Both the position numbers and the translations under genes were made by a program. A stretch of 64,000 nt of DNA, from NCBI RefSeq assembly GCF_900292075.1, contig NZ_OLMV01000002.1:558001-622000 (forward strand), read 5' to 3'. Origin of the DNA: Microbacterium timonense (lineage in GTDB: Bacteria > Actinomycetota > Actinomycetes > Actinomycetales > Microbacteriaceae). Within the stretch, counting starts at the first letter, position 1. Each line of letters begins with the position of its first letter. Under the pieces are notes generated by a model, which saw only the letters and a program-made list of their open reading frames with translations, ran no database searches and was not told where the DNA came from. Below are positions 1 through 9,420 of the stretch, piece by piece.

Positions 1-433
1 CGAGGCGCAGTCCCGCGGCCGGAAGGTCCGCCTGACGCACACGCTCGGTCGCCTCGTTCAGCACGATCGCGCCGTCCACCCCCTGCTCGGCGAGGCGTTC
101 GAACGCCGTGGTCGCCTCGCCGTCGGCGCCGAGGGTGACGACCGTGAGTGCGTAGCCGCGGGCTGCGGCGGCGTCTGCCACCGCCTGCAGCATGCGGGAG
201 TTGCCCACCGACGCGAGCGTCGACACCACGAGCCCGACGGTCTGCGTGCGACCCGTCCGCAGCGCCCGGGCGGCGCGGTGCGGGCGGTAGCCGAGCGCGG
301 CCATGGCGGCCTCCACGCGCCGGCGTGTCTCGGGATCGACGCGCGGGCTGGCGTTGACGACGCGTGAGACGGTCTGCCCCGACACTCCGGCGCGCGCCGC
401 GACGTCGGCCATCGACACCCGCCTGGCGTTCAC
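1..433 (-). CDS. LacI-family transcriptional repressor (N-terminal part, cut by window edge)
   Basis: About 144 codons of a LacI-family repressor are visible; the C-terminus lies beyond the left edge. The GTG start at 433 places the family helix-turn-helix (MADVAARAGVSGQTVSRV) at residues 8-25. A hinge region (ALGYRPHRAARALRTG) and the first strand of the sugar-binding sensor domain (TVGLVVSTL) follow. The gene diverges from galT, and the shared 135-bp gap holds two LacI-type operators, so it probably represses galT-galK and itself in response to galactose or a galactoside. The fold is clear; the ligand is inferred from context only. Confidence 0.9.
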   Translation of the reverse strand, partial: MNARRVSMADVAARAGVSGQTVSRVVNASPRVDPETRRRVEAAMAALGYRPHRAARALRTGRTQTVGLVVSTLASVGNSRMLQAVADAAAARGYALTVVTLGADGEATTAFERLAEQGVDGAIVLNEATERVRQADLPAAGLRL

Positions 434-530
434 CGCTCACCCCCGTCCACCCGGATGTCCGACCGCTCGGCGGCTGCGGCATCCGTCTGTACGCCGTCCT
501 GGCGTGCACGAACTCCGCATCGGTGGTCCG

Positions 531-575
531 TGTTGACGCTAACATAGCCGATCCCGTACCGTGTTTACGTGAACA
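531..575. promoter_or_regulatory. Twin LacI-type operators upstream of galT
   Basis: Two 14-bp dyads of the form TGTTnnCGnnAACA, typical of LacI-family operators with a central CG, lie at 531-544 (TGTTGACGCTAACA) and 562-575 (TGTTTACGTGAACA). Their centres are 31 bp apart, about three helical turns. The first overlaps the -35 box and the second covers the -10 box edge and the galT start codon. The divergent LacI gene is the obvious candidate binder. Confidence 0.75.
533..562 (+). promoter_or_regulatory. Candidate galT promoter, probably giving a leaderless mRNA
   Basis: A -35 box TTGACG (533-538) and a -10-like box TACCGT (557-562) are separated by 18 bp. The -10 ends 6 bp before the galT GTG at 569, so transcription would start at or next to the start codon. 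No Shine-Dalgarno sequence is visible upstream of it. Leaderless genes are common in actinobacteria. Confidence 0.5.
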
Positions 576-1765
576 TTCCGGAGTTCGGGACGGATGCCGC
601 CGCCGACGCACCTCAGAACCTCGGCGCCGGCGTCGTCAAGCGCGCGACACGGCTGGCCGACGGCCGCGAGCTCATCTACTACGACGACCCCGGCACCACC
701 CTCGGCCCCGACCGCGCCATCGACGCACGGGAGCTGGCGCCCCGGCCCGAGACGGCGACGATGCGGCGCGATGTGCTGACCGGCGACTGGGTCTCCATCG
801 CCGCCGCCCGCCAGAACCGCGCGTTCCTGCCGCCTGCCGAGCTCGACCCGCTGGCGCCGCAGACGTCGACCAACCCGTCGGAGATCCCGTCCCGCTACGA
901 CGTCGCGGTGTTCGAGAACAAGTCCCCCTCGTTCGGGCCGGCCCTGGCATCCGCTCACGGGGACGCTCCCGCGGGGGCCGACGCTCCGCGCGACCTGGAG
1001 GACCTCGTCGCTCCCGGGCTGGGCCGCACCCGCACCAGTGTCGGGCGATGCGAGGTCGTGTGCTTCAGCCCCGAGCACTCCGGATCGTTCGGCACCCTGA
1101 CGCCCACGCGGGCGCGCACGGTCATCGAGGCCTGGGCCGATCGCACGGCCGCCCTCTCGGAGCTTCCCGGCGTGGAGCAGGTGTTCCCCTTCGAGAACCG
1201 TGGCGAGGCGATCGGGGTGACGCTCCCCCACCCGCACGGACAGATCTACGCCTACCCGTACATCACGCCCCGCACGGCCGGCCTGCTCGCGTCGATCGAC
1301 CGTGAAGGACCTGACCTGTTCGAGCGGATCCTCGCCTTCGAGCGCGCCGGCGAGCGCGTCATCCTCGAGGGCGAGCACTGGACGGCCTTCGTGCCGTTCG
1401 CGGCACGCTGGCCCGTCGAGGTGCACTTGCTGCCGCACCGTCACGTCGCCGACTTCGCCGAGACGACCGACGCCGAGCGCGACGAGCTCGCCCCGCTCTA
1501 CCTGCGGCTGCTGCGTGGTGTGGACGCGCTGTACGAGACGCCGACGCCGTACATCGCGGCGTGGCATCAGGCGCCCGTGCACCGCGGCCGCGACACCGCG
1601 CGGCTGCACCTGCAGCTGACGTCGCCCCGACGGGCCGCCGACAAGCTCAAGTTCCTCGCCGGATCCGAGGCCGCCATGGGCGCTTGGATCGGCGACATCC
1701 CGCCCGAGACGGCCGCCGCGAGGCTGCGCGAGGCCGTCGCATCCATCCCCGAGGAGACCCTGTGA
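569..1765 (+). CDS. galT: Galactose-1-phosphate uridylyltransferase
   Basis: This Leloir-pathway enzyme exchanges UDP-glucose and galactose-1-phosphate to give UDP-galactose and glucose-1-phosphate in the cytoplasm. The 398-aa product has the HIT-like nucleotidyl-transfer motif HPHGQIYAYP around residue 220, with the second His as the uridylylated nucleophile. Upstream are ENKSPSFGP and the VCFSPEHSGSF segment typical of GalT, and downstream are VHLLPHRHV and RLHLQLTSPRR. Length fits actinobacterial GalT. The GTG start at 569 follows the promoter by about 7 nt and has no ribosome-binding site. The stop overlaps the galK start by 4 nt, so galT and galK are translationally coupled. Confidence 0.95.
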   Translation: MNIPEFGTDAAADAPQNLGAGVVKRATRLADGRELIYYDDPGTTLGPDRAIDARELAPRPETATMRRDVLTGDWVSIAAARQNRAFLPPAELDPLAPQTSTNPSEIPSRYDVAVFENKSPSFGPALASAHGDAPAGADAPRDLEDLVAPGLGRTRTSVGRCEVVCFSPEHSGSFGTLTPTRARTVIEAWADRTAALSELPGVEQVFPFENRGEAIGVTLPHPHGQIYAYPYITPRTAGLLASIDREGPDLFERILAFERAGERVILEGEHWTAFVPFAARWPVEVHLLPHRHVADFAETTDAERDELAPLYLRLLRGVDALYETPTPYIAAWHQAPVHRGRDTARLHLQLTSPRRAADKLKFLAGSEAAMGAWIGDIPPETAAARLREAVASIPEETL

Positions 1766-2970
1766 CCGCCACCGACACCCGCACCGCCGGCGCCGCGCGC
1801 GCCCTGTTCAGGGAACGCTTCGGCACCGAGGCGACCGGCACCTGGTCGGCGCCCGGCCGCGTCAACCTCATCGGGGAGCACACTGACTACAACGACGGAT
1901 TCGTGCTGCCGTTCGCCATCCAGCACCGCACGCACGTGGCGCTCGCGCCGCGCGCCGACCACCGCATCCGTGTCGCGACGGGGTTCCCCGGAGCCGCCGA
2001 GTCCGACGCGGCTCCCGTCGAGGCCGGCCTCGCCGAGCTGCACGCGCTCTTCCCTGCACGGCGGGACGAGATCCCGGAGTGGGCGCGGTATCCGCTCGGC
2101 GTCGCCTGGGCGCTGCTGGAGGCCGCGGCGATCGACCCGGGGTCGGTCGCCGGTGTCGATCTCGCGTTCGCGTCCGACGTGCCCGTGGGCGCGGGGCTGT
2201 CGTCGTCTGCGGCGATCGAGGCCGCGACCGCGGTGGCACTCGCCGAGACGTGGGGCGTAGACCTCGACCGCGCCGCACTGGCACGGGTCGGCCGCCGCGC
2301 CGAGAACGAGGCCGTCGGCGCCCCCACCGGCATCATGGACCAGATGGCGTCGCTGCGGGGCCGCGCCGACGCCGCCATCTTCCTCGACTGCCGTTCGCTC
2401 GAGGCGCAGGTCGTCGACCTCGGCTTCGCGGCTGCCGGTCTCGAGCTCGTGGTGATCGACACCGGGGTGAAGCACTCGCACGCGACCGGCGGCTACGGCG
2501 AGCGCCGGGCGGCGTGCGAGCGGGGGGCGGCCGCGCTCGGGGTGCCAGCACTGCGGGATGTCACTCCCGACGACCTGCCCCGTCTCGCCCAGCTCGTCGA
2601 CGACGTGACATTCCGCCGCGTGCGGCACGTGGTCACGGAGGACCAGCGGGTCCTCGACACCGTCCGCACGCTCCGCGAGCAGGGACCGACGGCGATCGGC
2701 GACCTTCTCGTCGCCTCGCACGCGTCGATGCGCGACGACTTCGAGATCTCGGTGCCCGAGCTCGACACCGCCGTCGACGCGGCCCTTTCGGCGGGGGCCG
2801 TGGGTGCGCGCATGACCGGCGGCGGCTTCGGCGGCGCCGCCATCGCGCTCGTCGCCCGCGACCGGGTGGACGCGGTGCGGGATGCCGCAACCGCCGCCTT
2901 CGCGGCATCCGGCTTCGCCGCCCCGACGATCTTCACGGTGACGCCCTCCGCCGGCGCCGCCCGCGACTGA
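1762..2970 (+). CDS. galK: Galactokinase
   Basis: Phosphorylates D-galactose to galactose-1-phosphate with ATP, the first committed step of the Leloir pathway. The 402-aa GHMP kinase shows the N-terminal galactokinase signature (RVNLIGEHTDYNDGFVLP, residues ~33-50), the GHMP ATP-binding loop (VPVGAGLSSSAAIEAA, ~140) and the C-terminal GHMP motif (GARMTGGGFGGAAIAL, ~350). The GTG start at 1762 overlaps the galT stop (GTGA), the usual arrangement for coupled translation here. No galE or galM is adjacent, so epimerisation must be encoded elsewhere. A perfect 23-bp inverted repeat lies 65 bp after the stop. Confidence 0.95.
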   Translation: MTATDTRTAGAARALFRERFGTEATGTWSAPGRVNLIGEHTDYNDGFVLPFAIQHRTHVALAPRADHRIRVATGFPGAAESDAAPVEAGLAELHALFPARRDEIPEWARYPLGVAWALLEAAAIDPGSVAGVDLAFASDVPVGAGLSSSAAIEAATAVALAETWGVDLDRAALARVGRRAENEAVGAPTGIMDQMASLRGRADAAIFLDCRSLEAQVVDLGFAAAGLELVVIDTGVKHSHATGGYGERRAACERGAAALGVPALRDVTPDDLPRLAQLVDDVTFRRVRHVVTEDQRVLDTVRTLREQGPTAIGDLLVASHASMRDDFEISVPELDTAVDAALSAGAVGARMTGGGFGGAAIALVARDRVDAVRDAATAAFAASGFAAPTIFTVTPSAGAARD

Positions 2971-3034
2971 CCCCCCGGTCGCGTCCGCCGTCGCCCGTCG
3001 GGGCGCTCGTTCCCCCTTCCCGCCCCGGCCCCGC

Positions 3035-4077
<1,043 letters not shown>

Positions 4078-4084
4078 CGCGGTT

Positions 4085-4118
4085 CCGGCGCCCCGTCCCC
4101 TTGGGAGCGGGGCGCCGG
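4085..4118. terminator. Bidirectional hairpin between convergent genes
   Basis: A perfect 11-bp stem CCGGCGCCCCG / CGGGGCGCCGG with a 12-nt loop lies between the hydrolase stop (4077) and the opposing stop at 4123. It has no U-tract, as is usual for high-GC actinobacterial terminators, and could serve both strands. Confidence 0.6.
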
Positions 4119-4122
4119 CGTG

Positions 4123-6921
4123 TCAGCCCCGCGCCCTGCGCCGGCGCCCGGCCACTGCGACAGCACCCGCGGCGATGAGCAGTGCAGCGAACGCGGATGC
4201 CGTCAAGAGCGTCGCGCCGTCCGCACCGGTGGCGGCGAGCGCCGCTGTCACGGTGATCCCGTCCCAGCCGATGAGGTTGCCGTCGGCATCCAGTACGGCG
4301 AGGCTGTGCGCCCCGAGCGCGGCGCCCACCGGGATGGTGACGGTCACCGTGCCGGCGGCCGTGACGACATGAGCCCCGAGCGAGACCGGTGCGGAGTGCA
4401 GCCACACCCAGACCGTCTCCCCGGCGTAGCGGGTGCCGACGTACACCGTGATCGTCTGGCCCCGGGCGGCCGACGCAGGTGCATCGACCGTCCCGCGGGA
4501 GGCGTCGGTCAGCTCGTCCGCCGCGACGGGACCAGGGGTCGCGGTGCCCGGGTCGGTCGGCGTCGGGGTGGGCGTCGGCTCCCCGGGTCCTCCCGGGCCA
4601 CCGGTCGACACGCACGGCAGCGTGCCGGCGCGGAGGGAGTGCCCGTCGGTGTCGCCGTCGTCGGTCCACACGACCTCCTGCGAGCCGTCGACACAGGTGG
4701 ATGCCGGGGCGATGGCCATGCCCTCGTTGTTGAGGTTCGGCATCCCCGCCGGTCGCGCATAGGAGTGCTCGACCTGGAAGTCGCCGTCGACGACGGTCAG
4801 CAGATTGTAGGCGCCGCCGCAGCCGTCGTCGCACAGCGCCCACAGGGCTCCGCGATCCGGGTCGTACGCGACGTCCATCGACCACGGGAAGCCCGACGCC
4901 TCGACCTTGACCTCCACCGGCGCGGCGCCGACGGCGAGGGAGAAGAAGTGCAGCGCTCCCGTGCCCTCCACCGCCGTCACGAAGAGCCCGGGCGTGGGGT
5001 AGGCGGACGAGGTGTACGGCGCCCCGCCCACCTTCCACCCCGATTCGACGAGGAACGCGTCGGGCACGTACGTGATGCCCTCGAGACCGAGGTTCGTCCC
5101 CGTCTGGACGAATCCGTTGACGTCCCACTCGTGCGTGGCGACGAGCTCGGTGGTCCCTGCCGTCACCGCGTCCACGTCGAAGCGCGCGATCTTGTTGTAC
5201 GAGACGTCCTTCGCGCGGGCGTTGTCGCGCTCCGACGTCAGGTAGACGGCACCGTCCGGGCCGACGGTCACGCCCTCGGCGTCGAGTTCGCCACCGCCGT
5301 CGGCGAAGCGCACCGGGATGCCCCCCTCCCACCCGGGGAAGGCCTCGTAGAGGTCGCCGACCTTGTGCATCTTGAAGAGGCGGCCCTTGTTCATCGCGAG
5401 CCACAGGATGCGGGGGTCGCTGGGGTCGAAGGCCGCGCCCGACACATCGCCCTCGTCGTTGGCGTCGAGGTCGGTGAACGCGTCGACGGCGTCGACGACG
5501 GACACCGCGCTCGCGCCCGGCCAGGTCTCGGTGGCCAGCGCCGGGCAGGCGTTGGCTGCGCCCCAGGTGGCGCTGGGCGTCTCGACGTACGACACGCTGC
5601 CGAACAGCTCGCACCGGCTGTAGGAGGCGTGGCCGTCTTCGAACCACGTGTGTCCGACGACGGTCGCACCGTCGCCTGCCCGCCGGATGGTGAGCGAGTC
5701 CACGCTGTCCAGCCCGGTGATGTCGGCGGCGACGTAGAACCCGCCGGCGGCGATCGAGGTGTCTGCCGGGACGGTGTGCACGACAGCGTTCGCGGAGTCC
5801 AGAAGCTGCCAGCCCGAGATGTCCACGGGCTCCGTGCCGGTGTTGAGCAGCTCGGCCTTGCCGGCGACGTTCGAGACCTCGTTGAGGACGACTGCGGTCT
5901 CCAGCGGCCGGAACCTGGACTGGCAGGACTCGCTGTTGTCGCGGCCGAAGCTGTTCTCGGTCACCGACCAGAAGTCGTCGGATCCGTCAGGGCATGCGGC
6001 GGACGACTGCGCCTTCGACGCGAACGTGTCGGACACCCCGGCCGCTCCATCGCCGTACGCCTGCTCGTCGACGAGCGTGCGGGCGGCGGCATCCGCACCC
6101 GGACCGAAGATCTTGACGGCGTCCCCCTCGCCCGACAGCCCCTTCTTGGACGAGAACGCGACGTAGCCGCCCGCCGGGATCACCCAGGAGCCGGCCGGCT
6201 CCAACGAGTCGCCATCCCACACTCGGAGGTCTGCGAGTGTCAGCGGTGAGGCACCGGTGGCCGCGCCGCTGTCGGTCTGGTACCAGCCCTCGATGCTCAC
6301 CTCGCTGGTGCCGGTGTTGACCAGTTCGATCGCGTCACCGAACCCGGGGTTGCCCTCGTCATCGTCGTTGAGCGAGGAGATCTCGTTGATCTCGATGTCG
6401 TCCCAGTTCGGGTCGAGCGCGGGCGGCACTGTCACCGTGCAGTCGTTCGTGACGCCCTTCGTCGGCGGCGTCGCGCGGAAGTCGCCGCTGGTGTCGGGGC
6501 ACCGCCCCCACGACGACGCATGCGCACCCGCGGGCCACGTGACCGTGTCGACGAGCGTAGCGGTGCCGGCGTCGAAGGCCGCCTTGTCACCCTGGTACAC
6601 CGACACGCTGTCGCCCTTGCCCAGTCCGACGGTCGAGTCGACGGCGAGCACGCCGCCGGCGGGCACGGTCCCTGTCAGCGGCACCCAGTGGCCCCCGTCG
6701 GCGGTGTCGCTGTCGACGTACCAGAGCCCGGCAAGGTCCACGTCGGCATCCGTCAGGTTGGCCAGTTCGAACCAGTCGGCCGGGTCGGAGTTGACCTCGT
6801 TGATCACGACGTCGCCCGGGGCGGCAGCGGCTGCGGCCGGGGCGGCTGCGACGACGGTAAGGGGAGCGACGCCGACGATGGCGGCCAGGGCGGCGCCGAG
6901 GGCGCGACGATGCATGGGCAC
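4123..6921 (-). CDS. Secreted lamin-tail-domain protein with beta-propeller-like region and C-terminal wall/membrane anchor
   Basis: A 932-aa exported protein. A signal peptide (residues ~1-34, Ala-rich core) is followed by three lamin-tail domains, each starting with an INEV/INEI/LNEV strand (VVINEVNSDPADWFEL, IEINEISSLNDDDEGN, VVLNEVSNVAGKAELL). Next comes a repeat region resembling beta-propeller proteins (GVTVGPDGAVYLTSERD, LEGITYVPDAFLVE). A Pro-Thr linker (PTPTPTPTDPG), an Ig-like segment and a C-terminal LAATG motif, hydrophobic helix and RRRRARG tail follow. LAATG resembles a sortase signal. GTG at 6921 is preferred because GAGGA lies 7 nt upstream; ATG at 6915 is possible. It may act on an extracellular substrate or as an adhesin; no enzymatic residues could be assigned. 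Confidence 0.85.
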   Translation of the reverse strand: MPMHRRALGAALAAIVGVAPLTVVAAAPAAAAAAPGDVVINEVNSDPADWFELANLTDADVDLAGLWYVDSDTADGGHWVPLTGTVPAGGVLAVDSTVGLGKGDSVSVYQGDKAAFDAGTATLVDTVTWPAGAHASSWGRCPDTSGDFRATPPTKGVTNDCTVTVPPALDPNWDDIEINEISSLNDDDEGNPGFGDAIELVNTGTSEVSIEGWYQTDSGAATGASPLTLADLRVWDGDSLEPAGSWVIPAGGYVAFSSKKGLSGEGDAVKIFGPGADAAARTLVDEQAYGDGAAGVSDTFASKAQSSAACPDGSDDFWSVTENSFGRDNSESCQSRFRPLETAVVLNEVSNVAGKAELLNTGTEPVDISGWQLLDSANAVVHTVPADTSIAAGGFYVAADITGLDSVDSLTIRRAGDGATVVGHTWFEDGHASYSRCELFGSVSYVETPSATWGAANACPALATETWPGASAVSVVDAVDAFTDLDANDEGDVSGAAFDPSDPRILWLAMNKGRLFKMHKVGDLYEAFPGWEGGIPVRFADGGGELDAEGVTVGPDGAVYLTSERDNARAKDVSYNKIARFDVDAVTAGTTELVATHEWDVNGFVQTGTNLGLEGITYVPDAFLVESGWKVGGAPYTSSAYPTPGLFVTAVEGTGALHFFSLAVGAAPVEVKVEASGFPWSMDVAYDPDRGALWALCDDGCGGAYNLLTVVDGDFQVEHSYARPAGMPNLNNEGMAIAPASTCVDGSQEVVWTDDGDTDGHSLRAGTLPCVSTGGPGGPGEPTPTPTPTDPGTATPGPVAADELTDASRGTVDAPASAARGQTITVYVGTRYAGETVWVWLHSAPVSLGAHVVTAAGTVTVTIPVGAALGAHSLAVLDADGNLIGWDGITVTAALAATGADGATLLTASAFAALLIAAGAVAVAGRRRRARG

Positions 6922-7062
6922 GGAGGATTCCTCGCGGTCTCGCCGGTCCCCAGACCGGCATCGGGTGGATGCGTGGAGCTTCACAGCGCGCGGCGAACAG
7001 CAGGTGAACGACCCGGGAACCGTGCGGTACGGCCGGGCGACGCGCGCCTTCCCGCCGGCGCA

Positions 7063-7085
7063 AAAACCGCATCTCACATGGTTTT
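7063..7085. promoter_or_regulatory. Inverted repeat upstream of the TetR gene, possible operator
   Basis: AAAACC (7063-7068) and GGTTTT (7080-7085) form a dyad with an 11-nt spacer, 34 bp before the TetR start. TetR repressors commonly bind such dyads in their own promoter. The assignment rests only on symmetry and position. Confidence 0.35.
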
Positions 7086-7119
7086 GAGAGATCGCGCGCT
7101 GCTCGGGTTTACTTGCCTC

Positions 7120-7755
7120 ATGGCAGACAGCGGCACGGGGCGACGGGGCTCCTACGCGAAGGGCGTCGCGAAGCGGGAGGAGATCCTCACGCGCGCGCTC
7201 GACGTCATCGCCCGCGAGGGCTATCGCGGCGCCTCGGTGAGGGAGCTCGCGGATGCCGTGGGCCTCAGTCAGGCCGGGCTCCTCCACTACTTCGACAGCA
7301 AGGAGGAGCTCTTCACCGAGATCCTCCGCAAGCGCGACGAGCTCGACACTGCGGCCTACGGGATGCAGCCGGTGGAGAGCAGGGCGGATCCGGTGGCGGA
7401 CGCCCCGCTCCCCGACATCCGTACCGGCTATCTCGGGATCATCACGCACAACGCGGACGTGCCGGGTCTGGTGCACCTGTTCGCCCGATTGTCGGTCGAT
7501 GCGGCCGACCCCGCGCACCCGGCTCACCGGTTCTTCCTCGAGCGCGGCGAAAGCCTTCGCGACTTCTTCGCCTCCACCATCGCCGCCCAGCAGGCGGCCG
7601 GTCAGATCACCGACCGCGTCGACCCCGAAACGCTCGCGCGGATCTTCCAGGCCGTCGCCGACGGCATGCAGGTGCAGTGGATGCTCGAACCGCACGTCGA
7701 CATGGCCGCCACCGTGGGTGCGCTGTTCGATCTGCTCACCCCGGAGGAACGATGA
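7120..7755 (+). CDS. TetR/AcrR-family transcriptional regulator
   Basis: The 211-aa protein has an N-terminal TetR helix-turn-helix (ASVRELADAVGLSQAGLLHY, residues ~38-57) followed by the FDSKEELFTEILRKRD helix. Its C-terminal all-helical ligand domain has HPAHRFFLERGESLRDFF and LARIFQAVADGMQVQW. The stop overlaps the start of a carboxylesterase (ATGA), so it probably controls that enzyme according to an ester or its product. The architecture and several segments closely resemble the TetR half of the GH3-TetR fusion at 24676-27132, so the two may be paralogues. Confidence 0.9.
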   Translation: MADSGTGRRGSYAKGVAKREEILTRALDVIAREGYRGASVRELADAVGLSQAGLLHYFDSKEELFTEILRKRDELDTAAYGMQPVESRADPVADAPLPDIRTGYLGIITHNADVPGLVHLFARLSVDAADPAHPAHRFFLERGESLRDFFASTIAAQQAAGQITDRVDPETLARIFQAVADGMQVQWMLEPHVDMAATVGALFDLLTPEER

Positions 7756-9299
7756 CGACCACTCCCCCGCCCGCGGCCGGCGCGTCGGCCGAAGCGACCG
7801 GACGCGCGCAGGCGCGCGCCACAACGGTGGCCTACGCGGAGGCCGACACGACGACAGGGCGTGTGCGCGGCTTCTGGCGCGGCGAACCGGGTGCGGGCGG
7901 CTCGGCCGCGTTCCTCGGCATCCCGTTCGCCCAGCCGCCCGTGGGCGACCTGCGCTTCGCGGCGCCGGTGCCCGCCGAGCCGTGGGAGGGAGTGCGCGAC
8001 GCGCTGACATTCGGCGCCACGACCCAGCGGGGCGACCAGGGCATCACCCTGATCCCCGAGCCGTCGATCCCCGGCGAGTCGACGCTCAACGTGAACGTCT
8101 TCACGCCGGCTCCCGGTCAGGATGCCGCGCTGCCGGTCCTGGTCTGGATCCACGGCGGCGGTTACGTGTCGGGCTCCCCGGCGAGCCCCTGGTACGACGG
8201 TCGTGCATTCAACCGCGACGGCATCGTGACGGTCAGCATCTCGTACCGGCTCGGATTCGACGGCTTCGGGTGGATCGAGGACGCCCCGTCCAACCGTGGC
8301 GTCCGGGACTGGCTGCTGGCCCTGCAGTGGGTGCAGGACAACATCGCGCATTTCGGCGGCGACCCCGCCCGGGTCACGATCGCCGGCCAGTCGGCGGGCG
8401 GTGGCGCCGTGCTGACGCTGCTCGGGATGCCGGCGGCACAGCACCTGTTCCACTCCGTGTGGGCGCTGTCCGGCGCCCTCGCCGACGTGCCGGCCGAGCG
8501 TGCGGAGGCGCTGGGGAGCGACATCGCCTCCCGCGTCGGCGCGGCTCCCACCCGCGCGGCCCTGTCGACGGTGACCGAGGAGCGTCTCATCGACGCGCAG
8601 AAGGCGGCGACCCAGGTCTCCGGTCCGGAGGGCGCCACGAAGCTGCTGCAGGAGGGCCTCACCCTCGGCCCGTCGATCGACGGCGACCTGCTCACGCGAC
8701 CGACCGTGGAGGCGATCGCCGCCGGCATCGGCAGCGACAAGCCACTCGTGCTGGGCGCGACCGAGGACGAATTCTCGATGATCGTGGCCGACCAGGCGCA
8801 CACGCTCCGCTGGATTCCGCTGGGTGTGCTGCTGGGGGCATCCGGACTCGGCGGCGAGCGCCGCAAGGCCTACCTCGCCGCGAACGCCGACGTCGTCGCC
8901 CGCGGCCACGCGGCGGTCCTCGGGCGGTACATCACCGACCATGTGTTCCGCACCGCCGTCGTGCGGATCGCGAACGCGCGCGGGGTCGCGCCGACATGGG
9001 TCTACCGGTACGCGTTCCGCTCCACTCAGCCGGGCATGGTGCACGATGCCGCCGTGCACTGCATCGACGTGCCGTTCTGGTTCGACTGCCTGGACTCGCT
9101 GCAGGTGGAGGCGCTGACCGGGCCGCATCCGCCCCAGTCCCTCGCCGACCAGACGCACGGTGCGGCTGCGCGCTTCATCACCCGGGGGGAGCCCGGCTGG
9201 CCGGCGTGGTCGACGGCACCGGGCACGACCCGCGTCTTCGGCGGGCCGGCGCCCGAGATCGACCCCGACGGCTACGCCTCGGTCGCGCCGCTCCTGTGA
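7752..9299 (+). CDS. Type-B carboxylesterase
   Basis: A 515-aa carboxylesterase/lipase of the cholinesterase-like family that hydrolyses carboxylic esters. It shows the opening GIPFAQPPVGDLRF (residues ~56-69), the oxyanion HGGGYVSG (~136), the nucleophile elbow GQSAGGG (Ser ~216) and a likely catalytic His in VHCIDVPFWFD (~435). No signal peptide is present, so it is likely cytoplasmic. The ATG at 7752 is preceded by GGAGGAAC and overlaps the TetR stop. Substrate unknown; the regulator pairing suggests induction by a specific ester. Confidence 0.92.
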   Translation: MTTTPPPAAGASAEATGRAQARATTVAYAEADTTTGRVRGFWRGEPGAGGSAAFLGIPFAQPPVGDLRFAAPVPAEPWEGVRDALTFGATTQRGDQGITLIPEPSIPGESTLNVNVFTPAPGQDAALPVLVWIHGGGYVSGSPASPWYDGRAFNRDGIVTVSISYRLGFDGFGWIEDAPSNRGVRDWLLALQWVQDNIAHFGGDPARVTIAGQSAGGGAVLTLLGMPAAQHLFHSVWALSGALADVPAERAEALGSDIASRVGAAPTRAALSTVTEERLIDAQKAATQVSGPEGATKLLQEGLTLGPSIDGDLLTRPTVEAIAAGIGSDKPLVLGATEDEFSMIVADQAHTLRWIPLGVLLGASGLGGERRKAYLAANADVVARGHAAVLGRYITDHVFRTAVVRIANARGVAPTWVYRYAFRSTQPGMVHDAAVHCIDVPFWFDCLDSLQVEALTGPHPPQSLADQTHGAAARFITRGEPGWPAWSTAPGTTRVFGGPAPEIDPDGYASVAPLL

Positions 9300-9344
9300 C
9301 CTACGTGTTCGGCGCCCGAGGACGGGGCCGCCGTGGGCCGTCGC

Positions 9345-9420
9345 GTCAAAGCGGCGGCCTCGATCGCGCTTCAACGACCTCCAGACGCGTTTCGGGGGCG
9401 ATTGAGCCCGCCGGTTTCAC
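9345..9420. repeat. Palindromic repeat P3, copy 1
   Basis: A 76-bp element whose ends (GTCAAAGCGGCGG near 9345 and CCCGCCGGTTTCAC ending at 9420) are imperfect inverted repeats. A second copy, also 76 bp once an insertion sequence is removed, begins at 10362. The right arm contains the stop codon of the downstream minus-strand pseudogene. Confidence 0.7.

Noticed and set aside
4120..6249. Long open frame antisense to the lamin-tail-domain gene
   Set aside because: Its translation is Arg/Gly/Val-rich without any recognisable domain, as expected for the opposite strand of a GC-rich gene; the minus-strand protein has a signal peptide and clear domains.
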